From Sphingomonas sp. M1-B02 (GTDB taxonomy: Bacteria > Pseudomonadota > Alphaproteobacteria > Sphingomonadales > Sphingomonadaceae), in the NCBI RefSeq assembly GCF_026167525.1, contig NZ_CP110679.1, forward strand, positions 2,839,501 through 2,903,500: DNA of 64,000 bases, given 5' to 3'. How positions within the stretch are numbered: the stretch's first letter is position 1; the number at the start of each line of letters is the position of its first letter. Below, piece after piece: positions 51,124 through 60,961 of the stretch. The notes beneath the pieces are model-generated. The model searched no databases, was not told the DNA's origin, and worked only from the letters and a program-made list of their open reading frames with translations. Position numbers and translations under genes: made by a program.

Positions 51124-53835
51124 ATGACCATGCGTATGCTGATCGACGCACGCCACCGGGAGGAAACCCGTGTGGCTGTCGTCAAAGGGAACCGGATCGA
51201 GGAATTTGATTTCGAGTCCGCCGAGCGAAAGCAGCTCAAAGGAAATATCTATCTAGCCAAGGTTACCCGGGTCGAGCCGTCGCTGCAGGCGGCGTTCATC
51301 GACTATGGCGGCAATCGCCACGGCTTCCTGGCCTTCTCCGAAATCCATCCCGATTATTACCAGATCCCCAAGGAGGATCGCGACGCGCTGTTGCGTGAAG
51401 AGGCCGAGCATGCCGCCGAAGAGGCTGCATTGCGTGCCGAGGAAGATGACGACGATCACGCCCTCGAGTCTGAAGACGGCGTGGAAGTGCTCGAGCGGTC
51501 GCACGACGACGAGCATGACGAGCACGACCATGACGACGAGGCGTTCGAGACCGAAGAGGCTTCGGAGGGCGATGGCGAGCGCGGCGGTGGTCGCGGGCGT
51601 GGACGCGGCCGGGGCGGCAAGCGCCGCGGTGGCGAGGACAGCCCCGCGGAGGCACTGCGCGAGCGCCGGATGAACCTGCGCCGTCGCTACAAGATCCAGG
51701 ACGTGATCCGCCGCCGCCAGGTGCTGCTGGTCCAGGTCGTCAAGGAAGAACGCGGCAACAAGGGTGCGGCGCTGACGACCTATCTGTCGCTGGCCGGCCG
51801 TTACTGCGTGCTGATGCCCAACACCGCGCACGGCGGCGGCATTTCGCGCAAGATCAGCTCGGCTGCCGATCGCAAGCGTCTCAAGTCGATCATGTCCGAC
51901 ATGGCATTGCCGCCCTCGATGGGCTGCATCGTCCGTACCGCCGGGCTTCAGCGCACCAAGACCGAGATCAAGCGCGACTTCGATTATCTGGCCCGACTGT
52001 GGGACGGGATTCGCGAGGAGACGCTGAAGTCGACCGCGCCGGCGCTCGTTTATGGCGACAGCGACCTGATGAAGCGCGCGATCCGCGACATCTACAACAA
52101 GGATATCGACGAGGTGATCGTCGAAGGCGAGGACGGCTATCGCCAGGCCAGGGAGTTCATGAAGCTCCTGATGCCGAGCCACGCCAAGAAGGTGAAGCAA
52201 TATGCCGACGCGGTGCCGCTGTTCCAGCGCGCCGGGGTCGAAGAGCAATTGTCGGCGATGTACCATCCGGTGGTGCAGCTGAAGTCCGGCGGCTATCTGG
52301 TGATCAACCCGACCGAGGCGCTGGTCTCGATCGACATCAACTCGGGCCGCTCGACGCGCGAACATTCGATCGAGCAGACCGCGACCCAGACCAACCTCGA
52401 GGCCGCCGCCGAAATCGCCCGCCAGCTGCGCCTGCGCGACATGGCCGGGCTGGTCGTGATCGATTTCATCGACATGGATCATTCGTCGAACGTCCGTAAG
52501 GTCGAGAAGGCGATGAAGGAGGCGCTGAAGAACGATCGCGCCCGCATCCAGGTCGGTCGCATCAGCGCCTTCGGCCTCATGGAGATGAGCCGCCAGCGGC
52601 TGCGCACCGGCGTGCTCGAAGCATCGACTCGTCAGTGCCCGCATTGCGAGGGCACCGGGCTCGTCCGTACCGCATCGTCGGCGGGCCTGTCGGCGCTGCG
52701 CATGATCGAGGACGAGGCCGCGCGCGGGCGCGGCTCGCAGATCACGCTGCGCGCCAGCCAGGAAGCGGCCTTCTACCTGCTCAATCGCAAGCGCGGCGAG
52801 CTGGCCGAGATCGAGGATCGCTACGGCGTGCTGGTCGAGGTGATTTCGGACGGCGAAGTCGAGGGTGCGCGCATGTCGGTCGAGGCCTCGGGCCCGCCGC
52901 CGGCGCATGCGCCGCGGATCGAACGGCTGATCGAAGAGCCCGAAGACGATTATGTCGAGGAGATCGACGAGGAAGAGGAAGAGGAAGAAGAGGAGGCCGA
53001 GGCCCCCCGCGCCCGCGAACCCCGCGAAGCCCGTGAGGGCCGCGAAGAGGGTGACGGCGAGGGTCGCGGCAAGCGCCGCCGTCGTCGTCGGGGCCGTGGT
53101 CGTCGCCGCGATGGCGAGACCGGTGTCGAGGGCGAAGGCGAGGCCGAGCGCGACGAAGAGCGCGGCGAGCCGATCGAGAGCGAAGAGGCAGTCGACGCGG
53201 TAGAGGCGGTATCGTCCGAGCGACCCGAAGGCGAGGAAGGCGAAGGTCGCGGCAAGCGTCGTCGCCGGGGCCGCCGTGGCGGCCGCCGTGGCGGATCGTC
53301 GAGCGAGGACGCCGCCGTCGAAGCGGGCGAAGACGCTCTGGGCGAAGGCGAGTCGGCGGGAGAGGCAGAAGCGCCTGCCGCGCCCGAGCCGGAAGCCGAA
53401 GCGGCCCCCGCGCCGAAGCGCAGCCGTCGCAAGAAGGCCGTCGTGGAGGCAGAGGCTGCGGCCGATGAGCCTCCTGTCGCAGAAGCGCCCGCTGCCGAGG
53501 AAGCTCCCGTGGAGCCGACCCCGGCACCCAAGCGCAGCCGTCGCAAGAAGGCGGACGTCGTTGCCGAAGTGGCGCCGGATGCCGCCGAGCCCGCGCCCGA
53601 AGCCGAGCCTGCTGCCGAGGCGGCGCCCGCGCCCAAGCGCCGGAGCAGCCGCCGCAAGGCCGTCGTCGACGTGACGGAAACGCCGGCCGAAGCGGTGGCG
53701 GAAGCAACGGCCGACGCTTCCGCCGATACCCCCACCGAGGCCGAGCCCGCGCTGCAGGACCTGACGCCTGACGCGGACGGGACCGACGAATCTTCCCCGC
53801 GCCGCGGTTGGTGGCAGCGGACCTTCGGGGCCTGA
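51124..53835 (+). CDS. rne: Ribonuclease E
   Basis: Central endonuclease of mRNA decay and scaffold of the degradosome. The 903-residue protein has an S1 domain interrupted by an insert of about 95 residues (roughly 95-190): acidic and His/Asp-rich, then RG-rich (GRGRGRGRGGKRRGG). The catalytic core follows with SIDINSG, VIDFIDMDH and the Zn-link CPHC near residue 505. After about residue 590 the chain is low-complexity: acidic stretches and RRRRRGRGRR-type basic runs, with three similar PKRSRRKKA / PKRRSSRRKA units and a final RRGWWQRTFGA. Similar S1 inserts occur in Caulobacter RNase E and are reported to bind RhlB. Confidence 0.96.
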   Translation: MTMRMLIDARHREETRVAVVKGNRIEEFDFESAERKQLKGNIYLAKVTRVEPSLQAAFIDYGGNRHGFLAFSEIHPDYYQIPKEDRDALLREEAEHAAEEAALRAEEDDDDHALESEDGVEVLERSHDDEHDEHDHDDEAFETEEASEGDGERGGGRGRGRGRGGKRRGGEDSPAEALRERRMNLRRRYKIQDVIRRRQVLLVQVVKEERGNKGAALTTYLSLAGRYCVLMPNTAHGGGISRKISSAADRKRLKSIMSDMALPPSMGCIVRTAGLQRTKTEIKRDFDYLARLWDGIREETLKSTAPALVYGDSDLMKRAIRDIYNKDIDEVIVEGEDGYRQAREFMKLLMPSHAKKVKQYADAVPLFQRAGVEEQLSAMYHPVVQLKSGGYLVINPTEALVSIDINSGRSTREHSIEQTATQTNLEAAAEIARQLRLRDMAGLVVIDFIDMDHSSNVRKVEKAMKEALKNDRARIQVGRISAFGLMEMSRQRLRTGVLEASTRQCPHCEGTGLVRTASSAGLSALRMIEDEAARGRGSQITLRASQEAAFYLLNRKRGELAEIEDRYGVLVEVISDGEVEGARMSVEASGPPPAHAPRIERLIEEPEDDYVEEIDEEEEEEEEEAEAPRAREPREAREGREEGDGEGRGKRRRRRRGRGRRRDGETGVEGEGEAERDEERGEPIESEEAVDAVEAVSSERPEGEEGEGRGKRRRRGRRGGRRGGSSSEDAAVEAGEDALGEGESAGEAEAPAAPEPEAEAAPAPKRSRRKKAVVEAEAAADEPPVAEAPAAEEAPVEPTPAPKRSRRKKADVVAEVAPDAAEPAPEAEPAAEAAPAPKRRSSRRKAVVDVTETPAEAVAEATADASADTPTEAEPALQDLTPDADGTDESSPRRGWWQRTFGA

Positions 53836-53840
53836 AGATG

Positions 53841-53875
53841 CGGGGAGTGCGCCCGGCGATGCGGCGCACTCCCCG
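53841..53875 (+). terminator. Hairpin terminator after rne
   Basis: cggggagtgcgcc (53841-53853) pairs perfectly with ggcgcactccccg (53863-53875) around a 9-base loop, 6 bases past the rne stop. A short tcctcc follows instead of a U-run. Confidence 0.6.
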
Positions 53876-53944
53876 TCCTCCGCGGCTTCACGGCATGTTC
53901 ATCGCGCATCCCGGAGAGCGTTGCCGCCAGTGGAGTTTGGGACG

Positions 53945-55327
53945 ATGATGCCGCGCATGAAGCGCCTTGCCGCCTTGCTGGCCCTCTTGTGCCTGACCTG
54001 TTTCGTGGCGCGCCCGGCGCTTGCGCAATCGCTGCTCCGCGACGCCGAGACCGAAGCGCTGCTGAACGACATGTCGCGGCCGATTCTGATCGCCGCCGGG
54101 CTTTCACCCGCCAATTTCAAGGTCGTGCTGGTGCAGGACCAGTCGATCAACGCCTTCGTCGCGGGTGGACAAATCGTCTATATCCACTCCGGGCTGATCG
54201 ACGCGGCGGACACCGCCAACGAAGTCCAAGGCGTGATCGCGCACGAGATCGGCCATATCGTCGCCGGCCATGCCGTCTTCCAGAATGACGGCGGCTTCAC
54301 CAACATCTCGATCCTGAGCCTGTTGCTCGGCGCCGCGGCGATGGCCGCGGGCTCGCCCGAGGCCGGCACCGGCCTGATGATGATGGGCCAGCGCGCGGCG
54401 ATCGGCAAATATCTGGCGTTCAGCCGCGTCCAGGAATCGTCGGCGGACGCGGCCGGCGCGCGCTTCCTCACCTCGGCCAACATCACCGGCAGGGGGATGC
54501 TGACCTTCTTCAACAAGCTAACCGCGCTCCAGCACCGCTACGGCTTCTATTCGACCAATCCGGAGATGGATCCCTTTTCGCAGACCCACCCGATGTCGGC
54601 GGACCGTGTCGAGACGCTGAAGGGAGATTTGCAGAAGGCGCCGGACTGGAACAAGCCGCTCGACGCGAATATCGAGCGGCGCTTCAAGCGCGTCCAGGCG
54701 AAGCTGCGCGGCTATACCCGCGAGCCGGAGGCGACGATGCGGCTCTATCCGAAGAGCGATCAGTCTGCGCCGGCGCATTATGCGCGGGCCTATGCCTACC
54801 ATAAATCGGGTTATTCCGATCAGGCGGCGGCGGAGACCGCGGCGCTGGTCAAGGCTGCGCCCGAAGACCCCTATTTCCTCGAGCTCGAAGGGCAGATCCT
54901 GCTCGAATCGGGCAAGCCGAAGGAGGCTATCGAGCCCTTGCGGCAGGCGACGCTGCGATCGAACAACCAGCCGCTGATCGCCGCGACCTTCGGCCATGCG
55001 CTGATCGCGACCGAGGACCGCGCCAATCTGGTCGAAGCCGAGACGGTGCTTCGCCAGGCAGTCGCGCGCGACAAGGAGAATCCCTTCGCCTGGATGCAAT
55101 TGGGCACCGTCTATGAGCGGAAGGGCGACGAGGCGCGCACTGCACTCGCCACCGCCGAGCGCGCGCATCTGATGGGCGATTCGCGAGTCGCGCTGATGAG
55201 TGCGCGCGGGGCGATGGCGGCGCTGCCGCAGGGCTCGTCCGATTGGATCCGCGCGCAGGATATCATGATGGTCTCGCAGACCGCAGTCGAGGAGGCGCGG
55301 CGCAAGGGCCGGCGCATCGCGAATTGA
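53945..55327 (+). CDS. Periplasmic M48 metalloprotease with TPR-like repeats (BepA-like)
   Basis: A 460-residue precursor with signal peptide (RLAALLALLCLTCFVARPA, then ALAQ). The M48 domain has the zinc motif VIAHEIGHIVAGH (H100, E101, H104) and the third ligand in FSRVQESSADAAGAR. The C-terminal third (about 280-440) reads as tetratricopeptide-like helices (AYAYHKSGYSDQAAAETAAL). This is the layout of BepA/YfgC, which guards outer-membrane protein assembly. The ATG at 53945 is preferred; others are at 53921 and 53948. It overlaps the DsbA-like gene start (TGATG). Confidence 0.9.
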   Translation: MMPRMKRLAALLALLCLTCFVARPALAQSLLRDAETEALLNDMSRPILIAAGLSPANFKVVLVQDQSINAFVAGGQIVYIHSGLIDAADTANEVQGVIAHEIGHIVAGHAVFQNDGGFTNISILSLLLGAAAMAAGSPEAGTGLMMMGQRAAIGKYLAFSRVQESSADAAGARFLTSANITGRGMLTFFNKLTALQHRYGFYSTNPEMDPFSQTHPMSADRVETLKGDLQKAPDWNKPLDANIERRFKRVQAKLRGYTREPEATMRLYPKSDQSAPAHYARAYAYHKSGYSDQAAAETAALVKAAPEDPYFLELEGQILLESGKPKEAIEPLRQATLRSNNQPLIAATFGHALIATEDRANLVEAETVLRQAVARDKENPFAWMQLGTVYERKGDEARTALATAERAHLMGDSRVALMSARGAMAALPQGSSDWIRAQDIMMVSQTAVEEARRKGRRIAN

Positions 55328-56082
55328 TGGAACGGCTGTTGCGCAATCCCTTCATGCTGCTCGGCGCGTTCATCGCCTCGGCCTTTCTGGGCGCTGCCCT
55401 GTTCGCGCTGATCCAGTCGCGGATTCCGTCGCTCAACGGACCGTCGATCCGCGGCTATCTGCTCGCGCACCCCGAAGTGTTGCCCGAAGCGATGGAGCAA
55501 TTGCAGGCGCGCGAGGCGGCGAAGGCGGAGAAGGTGCAGCAATCTGCGCAGGCGGCGCTGCCGCAGCATCTGCCGGCGGTGCGCAAGGCCTATGCCGGTG
55601 CCTGGGCAGGCAATCCGCAGGGCGACGTCACCGTCGTCGCCTTCATGGACTATGCCTGCGGCTATTGCCGGGCGAGCCTGCCCGGCATCGCCGAGCTGAT
55701 CGCCAAGGATCCGAACGTACGCGTGGTCTATCGCGAGTTTCCGGTACTTGGCCCCGAGAGCGGCGTCGCGGCGCGCTGGGCGCTGGCAGCGGCCGAGCAG
55801 GGCAAATATGGTGCGTTCCACGATGCGCTCTATGCCGAGGGTTCGCCGAGCAGCGAGACGATTGCGATCGCAGCGGGGAAGGCCGGGCTCGATCGGGCGC
55901 GCGCCGATGCGGCGGCGAAGTCGGCTTCGGTCGAGCAGGAGGTGGCGAACAACCATAAGCTGGGCGAGGCGCTGGCGGTGAGCGGTACGCCGAGCTGGGT
56001 GGTGGGCGACAAATTGCTCTACGGCGCGCGCGATTATGCCGGGCTCGCGGCGGCGGTGACCGAGGCGCGCGCGGGCAAATAA
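55327..56082 (+). CDS. DsbA family thiol oxidoreductase
   Basis: A 251-residue protein with an N-terminal signal or anchor (FMLLGAFIASAFLGAALFAL) and a thioredoxin-fold DsbA domain. The active site is CGYC (C111, C114) in VAFMDYACGYCRASL, the cis-Pro loop is VSGTPSW, and the helical insert lies between. A short N-terminal helical region (about 30-90) with Gln/Ala-rich sequence resembles the ScsC/BdbD type. It is translationally coupled to the M48 protease, so it may help fold outer-membrane proteins. Confidence 0.9.
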   Translation: MERLLRNPFMLLGAFIASAFLGAALFALIQSRIPSLNGPSIRGYLLAHPEVLPEAMEQLQAREAAKAEKVQQSAQAALPQHLPAVRKAYAGAWAGNPQGDVTVVAFMDYACGYCRASLPGIAELIAKDPNVRVVYREFPVLGPESGVAARWALAAAEQGKYGAFHDALYAEGSPSSETIAIAAGKAGLDRARADAAAKSASVEQEVANNHKLGEALAVSGTPSWVVGDKLLYGARDYAGLAAAVTEARAGK

Positions 56083-56153
56083 GCGCGGGCCGCTTGTCCC
56101 GTGCCGCGGGGCCTCTTACGTAACGGGCGCGTACCGTTCGGGGCTCCCAATAC

Positions 56154-57089
56154 ATGCAATCCATCCTGTCGATTTCCCAGGTCAGCAAGACCTATGCGTC
56201 CGGACACAAGGCGCTCGACCATGTCGATCTCGAAATCCGCCGCGGCGAGATTTTCGCGCTGCTAGGCCCCAATGGCGCGGGCAAGACGACGCTGATCAGC
56301 ATCATCTGCGGGATCGTCACGCCAAGCACCGGCACGATCCTGGTCGACGGGCATGACGCAATCCATTCGGCGCGCGAGGCGCGGTCGCGGATCGGGCTGG
56401 TGCCGCAGGAATTGTCGGTCGACATGTTCGAGACGGTGATGTCGACGCTGCGCTTCAGCCGCGGGCTTTTCGGCAGGGCGCCCAACCAGGCGCATCTCGA
56501 TCAGGTGCTCAAGGACCTGTCCTTGTGGGACAAGCGCGATGCGAAGATCATGGAATTGTCCGGCGGCATGAAGCGCCGCGTGCTGATCGCCAAGGCGCTC
56601 AGCCACGAGCCCGACATCCTGTTCCTCGACGAACCCACCGCGGGGGTCGACGTCTCGCTGCGGCGCGACATGTGGACGATGATCGGCAAGCTGCGCGAGC
56701 GCGGCGTCACGATCATCCTGACCACCCATTATATCGAGGAGGCCGAGGAAATGGCCGATCGGGTGGGGGTTATCAACCGGGGCCAGCTGCTGCTGGTCGA
56801 GGAGAAGGCCGCGCTGATGAAGAAGCTCGGCAAGCGGCAGATGGATATCTCGCTGGTCGAGCCGCTGGCCGCGATCCCCCCGGATCTGGCCGAATGGCAC
56901 CTGAGCCTCGAAGATGAGGGGCATATGCTGCGCTACGTCTTCGACGCGCAGGCGGAGCGCACCGGAATCCCGTCGCTGCTGCGCAAGCTTGCCGACATGG
57001 GCGTGCAGTTCAAGGATCTCGATACATCGAAATCGAGCCTCGAGGATATTTTCGTCGACCTGGTCGGGCATAAGGAAGTCGCGGCATGA
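56154..57089 (+). CDS. ABC transporter ATP-binding protein (ABC-2 type)
   Basis: A 311-residue ATPase of the drug/polysaccharide ABC-2 group. Walker A GPNGAGKT (about residues 39-46), signature [15 protein letters not shown], Walker [16 protein letters not shown] and H-loop [15 protein letters not shown] are intact. A C-terminal regulatory region of about 90 residues follows. The stop overlaps the permease start (ATGA), so the pair forms one exporter in the inner membrane. The substrate is unknown. Upstream, 71 bases separate it from the DsbA-like gene. Confidence 0.93.
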   Translation: MQSILSISQVSKTYASGHKALDHVDLEIRRGEIFALLGPNGAGKTTLISIICGIVTPSTGTILVDGHDAIHSAREARSRIGLVPQELSVDMFETVMSTLRFSRGLFGRAPNQAHLDQVLKDLSLWDKRDAKIMELSGGMKRRVLIAKALSHEPDILFLDEPTAGVDVSLRRDMWTMIGKLRERGVTIILTTHYIEEAEEMADRVGVINRGQLLLVEEKAALMKKLGKRQMDISLVEPLAAIPPDLAEWHLSLEDEGHMLRYVFDAQAERTGIPSLLRKLADMGVQFKDLDTSKSSLEDIFVDLVGHKEVAA

Positions 57090-57856
57090 CCGGCGTCAAT
57101 TTCTACGGCATCTGGGCGATATATCGCTTCGAGATGGCGCGCACGCTGCGCACCCTGTGGCAGAGCATCGTCACCCCGGTGATCACCACCTCGCTCTATT
57201 TCATCGTCTTCGGCGGGGCGATCGGCAGTCGGATCGATTCGATCGACGGGGTGAATTACGGCAGCTTCCTGGTGCCCGGGCTGATCATGCTCTCGCTATT
57301 GACGCAGAGCATCGCGAACGCGTCGATCGGCATCTACTTCCCCAAATTCACCGGCACGGTGTTCGAGCTGCTCTCGGCGCCGATTTCCGCGCTCGAAATG
57401 GTGGTTGGCTATGTCGGCGCGGCGGCGACCAAGTCGATCATCATCGGGCTGATCATCCTCGCCACCTCGGCCTTCTTCGTCCCGCTGCGGATCGATCATC
57501 CGCTGGCGATGCTGGCTTTCCTGGTGCTGACCTCGATCACCTTCAGCATGTTCGGCTTCATCATCGGCATCTGGGCGAAGGGGTTCGAGCAGCTGAACAT
57601 CGTGCCGGCTTTGCTGGTGACGCCGCTGACCTTCCTGGGCGGGGCTTTCTATTCGATCACGATGCTGCCCCAGCCGTGGCAGACGATCAGCCTGTTCAAC
57701 CCGGTCGTCTATCTGGTGAGCGGGTTCCGCTGGAGCTTCTTCGGCAAGGGGGATGTCGATATCTGGTGGAGCCTGGGGTTCACCGGGCTATTCCTGCTGC
57801 TGTGCCTCGGGTTGATCGTGGCGATCTTCAAGACCGGGTATCGGCTCAAAAACTGA
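57086..57856 (+). CDS. ABC-2 type transporter permease
   Basis: A 256-residue membrane protein with six hydrophobic spans and the ABC-2 permease sequence [19 protein letters not shown] near residue 60. [20 protein letters not shown] is the conserved segment before the last spans. It partners the overlapping ATPase gene. The closest known types (YadH-like) export unidentified lipids or polysaccharides. A palindromic repeat starts 3 bases past the stop. Confidence 0.92.
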   Translation: MTGVNFYGIWAIYRFEMARTLRTLWQSIVTPVITTSLYFIVFGGAIGSRIDSIDGVNYGSFLVPGLIMLSLLTQSIANASIGIYFPKFTGTVFELLSAPISALEMVVGYVGAAATKSIIIGLIILATSAFFVPLRIDHPLAMLAFLVLTSITFSMFGFIIGIWAKGFEQLNIVPALLVTPLTFLGGAFYSITMLPQPWQTISLFNPVVYLVSGFRWSFFGKGDVDIWWSLGFTGLFLLLCLGLIVAIFKTGYRLKN

Positions 57857-57858
57857 CC

Positions 57859-57939
57859 GTCATCCCGGCGGAAGCCGGGATCCAGGCTTACAGAGGACTG
57901 CCTTGCTTGACTCTGGATCCCGGCCTTCGCCGGGATGAC
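57859..57939. repeat. 80-bp palindromic repeat, copy 4 (ABC permease - CocE gap)
   Basis: gtcatcccggcggaagccgg and ccggccttcgccgggatgac are the outer arms, with gatccagg / ctggatcc within. It occupies the gap between two convergent genes and may end both transcripts. Confidence 0.92.
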
Positions 57940-57942
57940 GAC

Positions 57943-59805
57943 TTATCTTATGACCGGCAGCGTCACCATCGATCCCCCGCACACCCGCTGGGTCGCCTTC
58001 ACGAAATCCTCTGGCTTGGCCTTGTAGATGTTCGGCACGAACTTCTGCGGGTTACGATCGAGCATCGGAAACCAGCTCGACTGGACCTGGACCATGATCC
58101 GATGCCCTTTCTTGAAGACGTGATCGTGCGACCGCAGCGGCACGTCCCAGGCGATGACCTGGTTGGCAACGAGCGGCGTCGCTTTCTCGAAGCTCTGCAG
58201 ATAGCGGCCACGGCGGACGTCCATCGCGATCGGGAATTGGTAGCCGTTGAGCGTGCGCGGATAGTCGCCGAGTGCGCCTGATCTTGGCTGCTCATAATCG
58301 TCGGGCAGCACGTCGATCAGCTTGACCACCATGTCGCTGTCGGTGCCCGAGGTCGAGGCCATCAGCTTCGCCGTGACTTCGCCGGTGACGGTGAGGTCGG
58401 CCTCGAGCGGGGCGCTGACATAGCTGAGCACGTCGGGGCGGTGATCGACGAAACGCTGGTCGGCAGCCTCCCACCAGCGCCATTCCTGCGAGGGATAGGT
58501 GCGCGAGATCGGGCGCTCGCGGAAGGGCACCGGGTTGGCAGGGTCCGAGACATATTCGCGGCACAAGGCAGCGTCGGCGGGCGCGGTGAAGGACAGCGAA
58601 CCGTCGGGCTGGAGGTAGAGATTGGTCGCGGTCGCGGCGGGGGCAGGCCATTTGGGATAGGATTTCCACTCCCACGAGCCGCTCTGGAAGATGCGCGCCT
58701 CGAAGGCGGGCCTGGCGCCCTTGCCGTGCAGCCAGTGCGCGAAGAAGGGCGCCTCGATATCACGCAGGAAATCGATCCCGCTCTCCTTGCCGAACTTGAT
58801 ATAGCCGACGTCGCTGCCGGGGCCGCGCCAGGTGCCGTGCGCCCAGGGACCGGCGACGATCATGTTCAGGCCGTTCGGATCCTGCGCCTCCATCTTCTCA
58901 TAGATTTTCCAGGTGCCGAGCGGGTCTTCCTGATCCCAGAAGCCGGCGACGTGGAGGGTGGGTACTGTCGTTCGGCCGAGCTTGTCGGTCCAGCGTTGGC
59001 GCTTCCAGAAATCGTCATAGTCGGGATGCTCGATCATCTCGGTCAGCCGCGGCACGCTGCCCTTGAAATAGAGCTTGTCGAGATTCTCGACGGGTCCGAG
59101 CTTCAAGAACCAGTCATAGGTGTCGACGGGCACCTTGCCGCCATAGTCGAAATCCTCGCCCCGATCATTGTTCTGGAGGCTGAACAGCCAATCGGTCGCG
59201 TAGGACAGCCGCATCGCCCCGTAGCGGTGGAGATCGTCGTGGATCCACCAGTCGTTCCACGCCGCCTGCGGGCTGACTGCCTTGAGCGCGGGATGCGGCC
59301 GGGCGAGCGAAATCGCCGCGGCATAACCGGGATAGGAGACTCCCATCATCCCGACCCTGCCATTGTTGCCGGCGACATTCTTCACCAGCCAGTCGACGCT
59401 GTCATAGCCGTCGGTGGCTTCGTCGGTGCCTTTGGGCCCCTTTGCGTCGATCGCCATCGACATGGTGAAATCGCCGTCCGATTTGAACTGGCCGCGCATG
59501 TTCTGGAAGACGAGGATATAGCCGTCCGCCATCAGGAAGCGCATCGCCGCGGGGATTGCGGGCGGGGCGCCGGCGGGCACGCCATAGGGCGTGCGCTGGA
59601 GCAGTATCGGCAGCTTGCCGGTCTTGGCCGTCGGGCGCAGGATCACCGTCTGGAGCTTTGCGCCGTCGCGCATCGGGACCATGACTTCTTCGTAGGTGAA
59701 AGGCGCGGCAGGCTTTTGCTGGGCTTGCGGCGCTTGCTGGGCGGGGAGCGCGGAGAGGGGCGCGGCGAGTGCTGCCAGCGCTACAAATTTCATCGATGCC
59801 CGCAC
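57943..59805 (-). CDS. CocE/NonD family hydrolase, exported
   Basis: A 620-residue exported serine hydrolase. Signal peptide MKFVALAALAAPLSALPAQ is followed by Ala/Gln-rich residues, then the alpha/beta hydrolase domain of the CocE / alpha-amino-acid ester hydrolase group: VMVPMRDGAKLQTVILRP, MGVSYPGYAAAI with the nucleophile Ser, and the C-terminal jelly-roll domain (AFEARIFQSGSWEWKSYPKW). Such enzymes cleave acyl esters or amides such as beta-lactam side chains. The GTG at 59805 follows a ggagg site; an ATG 12 bases on is possible. Confidence 0.9.
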   Translation of the reverse strand: MRASMKFVALAALAAPLSALPAQQAPQAQQKPAAPFTYEEVMVPMRDGAKLQTVILRPTAKTGKLPILLQRTPYGVPAGAPPAIPAAMRFLMADGYILVFQNMRGQFKSDGDFTMSMAIDAKGPKGTDEATDGYDSVDWLVKNVAGNNGRVGMMGVSYPGYAAAISLARPHPALKAVSPQAAWNDWWIHDDLHRYGAMRLSYATDWLFSLQNNDRGEDFDYGGKVPVDTYDWFLKLGPVENLDKLYFKGSVPRLTEMIEHPDYDDFWKRQRWTDKLGRTTVPTLHVAGFWDQEDPLGTWKIYEKMEAQDPNGLNMIVAGPWAHGTWRGPGSDVGYIKFGKESGIDFLRDIEAPFFAHWLHGKGARPAFEARIFQSGSWEWKSYPKWPAPAATATNLYLQPDGSLSFTAPADAALCREYVSDPANPVPFRERPISRTYPSQEWRWWEAADQRFVDHRPDVLSYVSAPLEADLTVTGEVTAKLMASTSGTDSDMVVKLIDVLPDDYEQPRSGALGDYPRTLNGYQFPIAMDVRRGRYLQSFEKATPLVANQVIAWDVPLRSHDHVFKKGHRIMVQVQSSWFPMLDRNPQKFVPNIYKAKPEDFVKATQRVCGGSMVTLPVIR

Positions 59806-59888
59806 TGCGTCCTCCGGATGGTTTCGGCGAGGGTAGGCGGGGGATTTTGGCGGGGCAAGCAGAGTGGGGATGCCCTTCCCTATATTCC

Positions 59889-59968
59889 GTCATCCCGGCG
59901 AATGCCGGGATCCGGAGCCAAGCAGGATGTCGCTCGTGATCCTGGATCCCGGCTTTCGCCGGGATGAC
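59889..59968. repeat. 80-bp palindromic repeat, copy 5 (CocE-glpX gap)
   Basis: gtcatcccggcgaatgccgg and ccggctttcgccgggatgac pair, with gatccgg / ctggatc inside. It is between the CocE start and the glpX stop, both on the minus strand, so it is in the path of glpX readthrough into the CocE gene. Confidence 0.92.
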
Positions 59969-59992
59969 GAAGGAGGTGGGGAGCCGAACGGC

Positions 59993-60961
59993 TCAGTCGG
60001 TGCGATGCTCGCCCTTGACCCAGCGCACCGTGCCCGAGCTGGCGCGCATCACGACGCTCTCGGTGGTCATCTTGCCCTTGAGCCGCTTGACGCCGGCGAG
60101 CAGCGAGCCGTCGGTCACGCCGGTGGCGGCGAAGATGCAGTCGCCCTTGGCCAGCTCGGTCAGGTCGTAGATCTTGTCGAGATCGGTGATGCCCCATTTG
60201 CGCGCGCGGGCGCGCTCGTCGTCGTTTCGGAAGATCAGCCGGCCCTTGAACTGGCCGCCGACGCAGCGCAGCGCCGCGCAGGCCAGCACGCCCTCGGGCG
60301 CGCCGCCCGAACCCATATAGATGTCGATCGTCGTGCTGGGATCGGTGGTGGCGATCACGCCGGCAACGTCGCCATCGCCGATCAGCATCACCCCGCAGCC
60401 GATCGCACGCAGCTCGGCGATCAAGGCTTCGTGGCGCGGGCGATCGAGCACGCAGGCGATGATCTCGTTGGGCTCGACGCCCTTGGCGGCGGCGACCGCG
60501 CGGACGTTCTCGGTGGCGGACTTGGCGAGATCGATCACGCCTTCGGGATAGCCCGGGCCGACCGCGATCTTGTCCATATAGACGTCGGGGGCGTTGAGCA
60601 GTCCGCCTTCCTCGGACACCGCGAGCACTGCAAGCGCGTTGGGCCCGGCCTTGGCGCAGATCGTGGTGCCCTCCAGCGGATCGAGCGCGATGTCGATCTT
60701 GGGGCCCTTGCCCTGCGCCGCGCCGACCTTTTCGCCAATGAAGAGCATCGGCGCCTCGTCGCGCTCGCCCTCGCCGATCACGACGGTGCCGTCGAGATCG
60801 AGCATATTGAGCGCCTCGCGCATCGCCTCAACCGCGGCATGATCCGCCGCTTTCTCGTCGCCGCGTCCCGTGAGCAGCGAGGCGGCGATCGCCGCCGCCT
60901 CGGTCACGCGCACCATCTCGAGCACGAGGACACGATCGAGAATATGGCTGGCGGTCTGCAT
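59993..60961 (-). CDS. glpX: Class II fructose-1,6-bisphosphatase
   Basis: Removes the 1-phosphate of fructose 1,6-bisphosphate in gluconeogenesis. The 322-residue GlpX-type enzyme has the metal-binding GEGERDEAPML and ALDPLEGTT motifs, MGSGGAPEGVLACAALRCVG and SDGSLLAGV-like VTDGSLLAGV. The ATG at 60961 (MQTASHILDRVLVLEMVR) is favoured; a GTG at 60973 would add four residues. It lies near hom, a common sphingomonad arrangement, but a small unknown gene is inserted between them on the other strand. Confidence 0.95.
   Translation of the reverse strand: MQTASHILDRVLVLEMVRVTEAAAIAASLLTGRGDEKAADHAAVEAMREALNMLDLDGTVVIGEGERDEAPMLFIGEKVGAAQGKGPKIDIALDPLEGTTICAKAGPNALAVLAVSEEGGLLNAPDVYMDKIAVGPGYPEGVIDLAKSATENVRAVAAAKGVEPNEIIACVLDRPRHEALIAELRAIGCGVMLIGDGDVAGVIATTDPSTTIDIYMGSGGAPEGVLACAALRCVGGQFKGRLIFRNDDERARARKWGITDLDKIYDLTELAKGDCIFAATGVTDGSLLAGVKRLKGKMTTESVVMRASSGTVRWVKGEHRTD

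Noticed and set aside
50655..51209. 184-codon frame in the gap upstream of rne
   Set aside because: It spans palindromic sequence and runs into rne in another frame; no ribosome-binding site, no recognisable domain.
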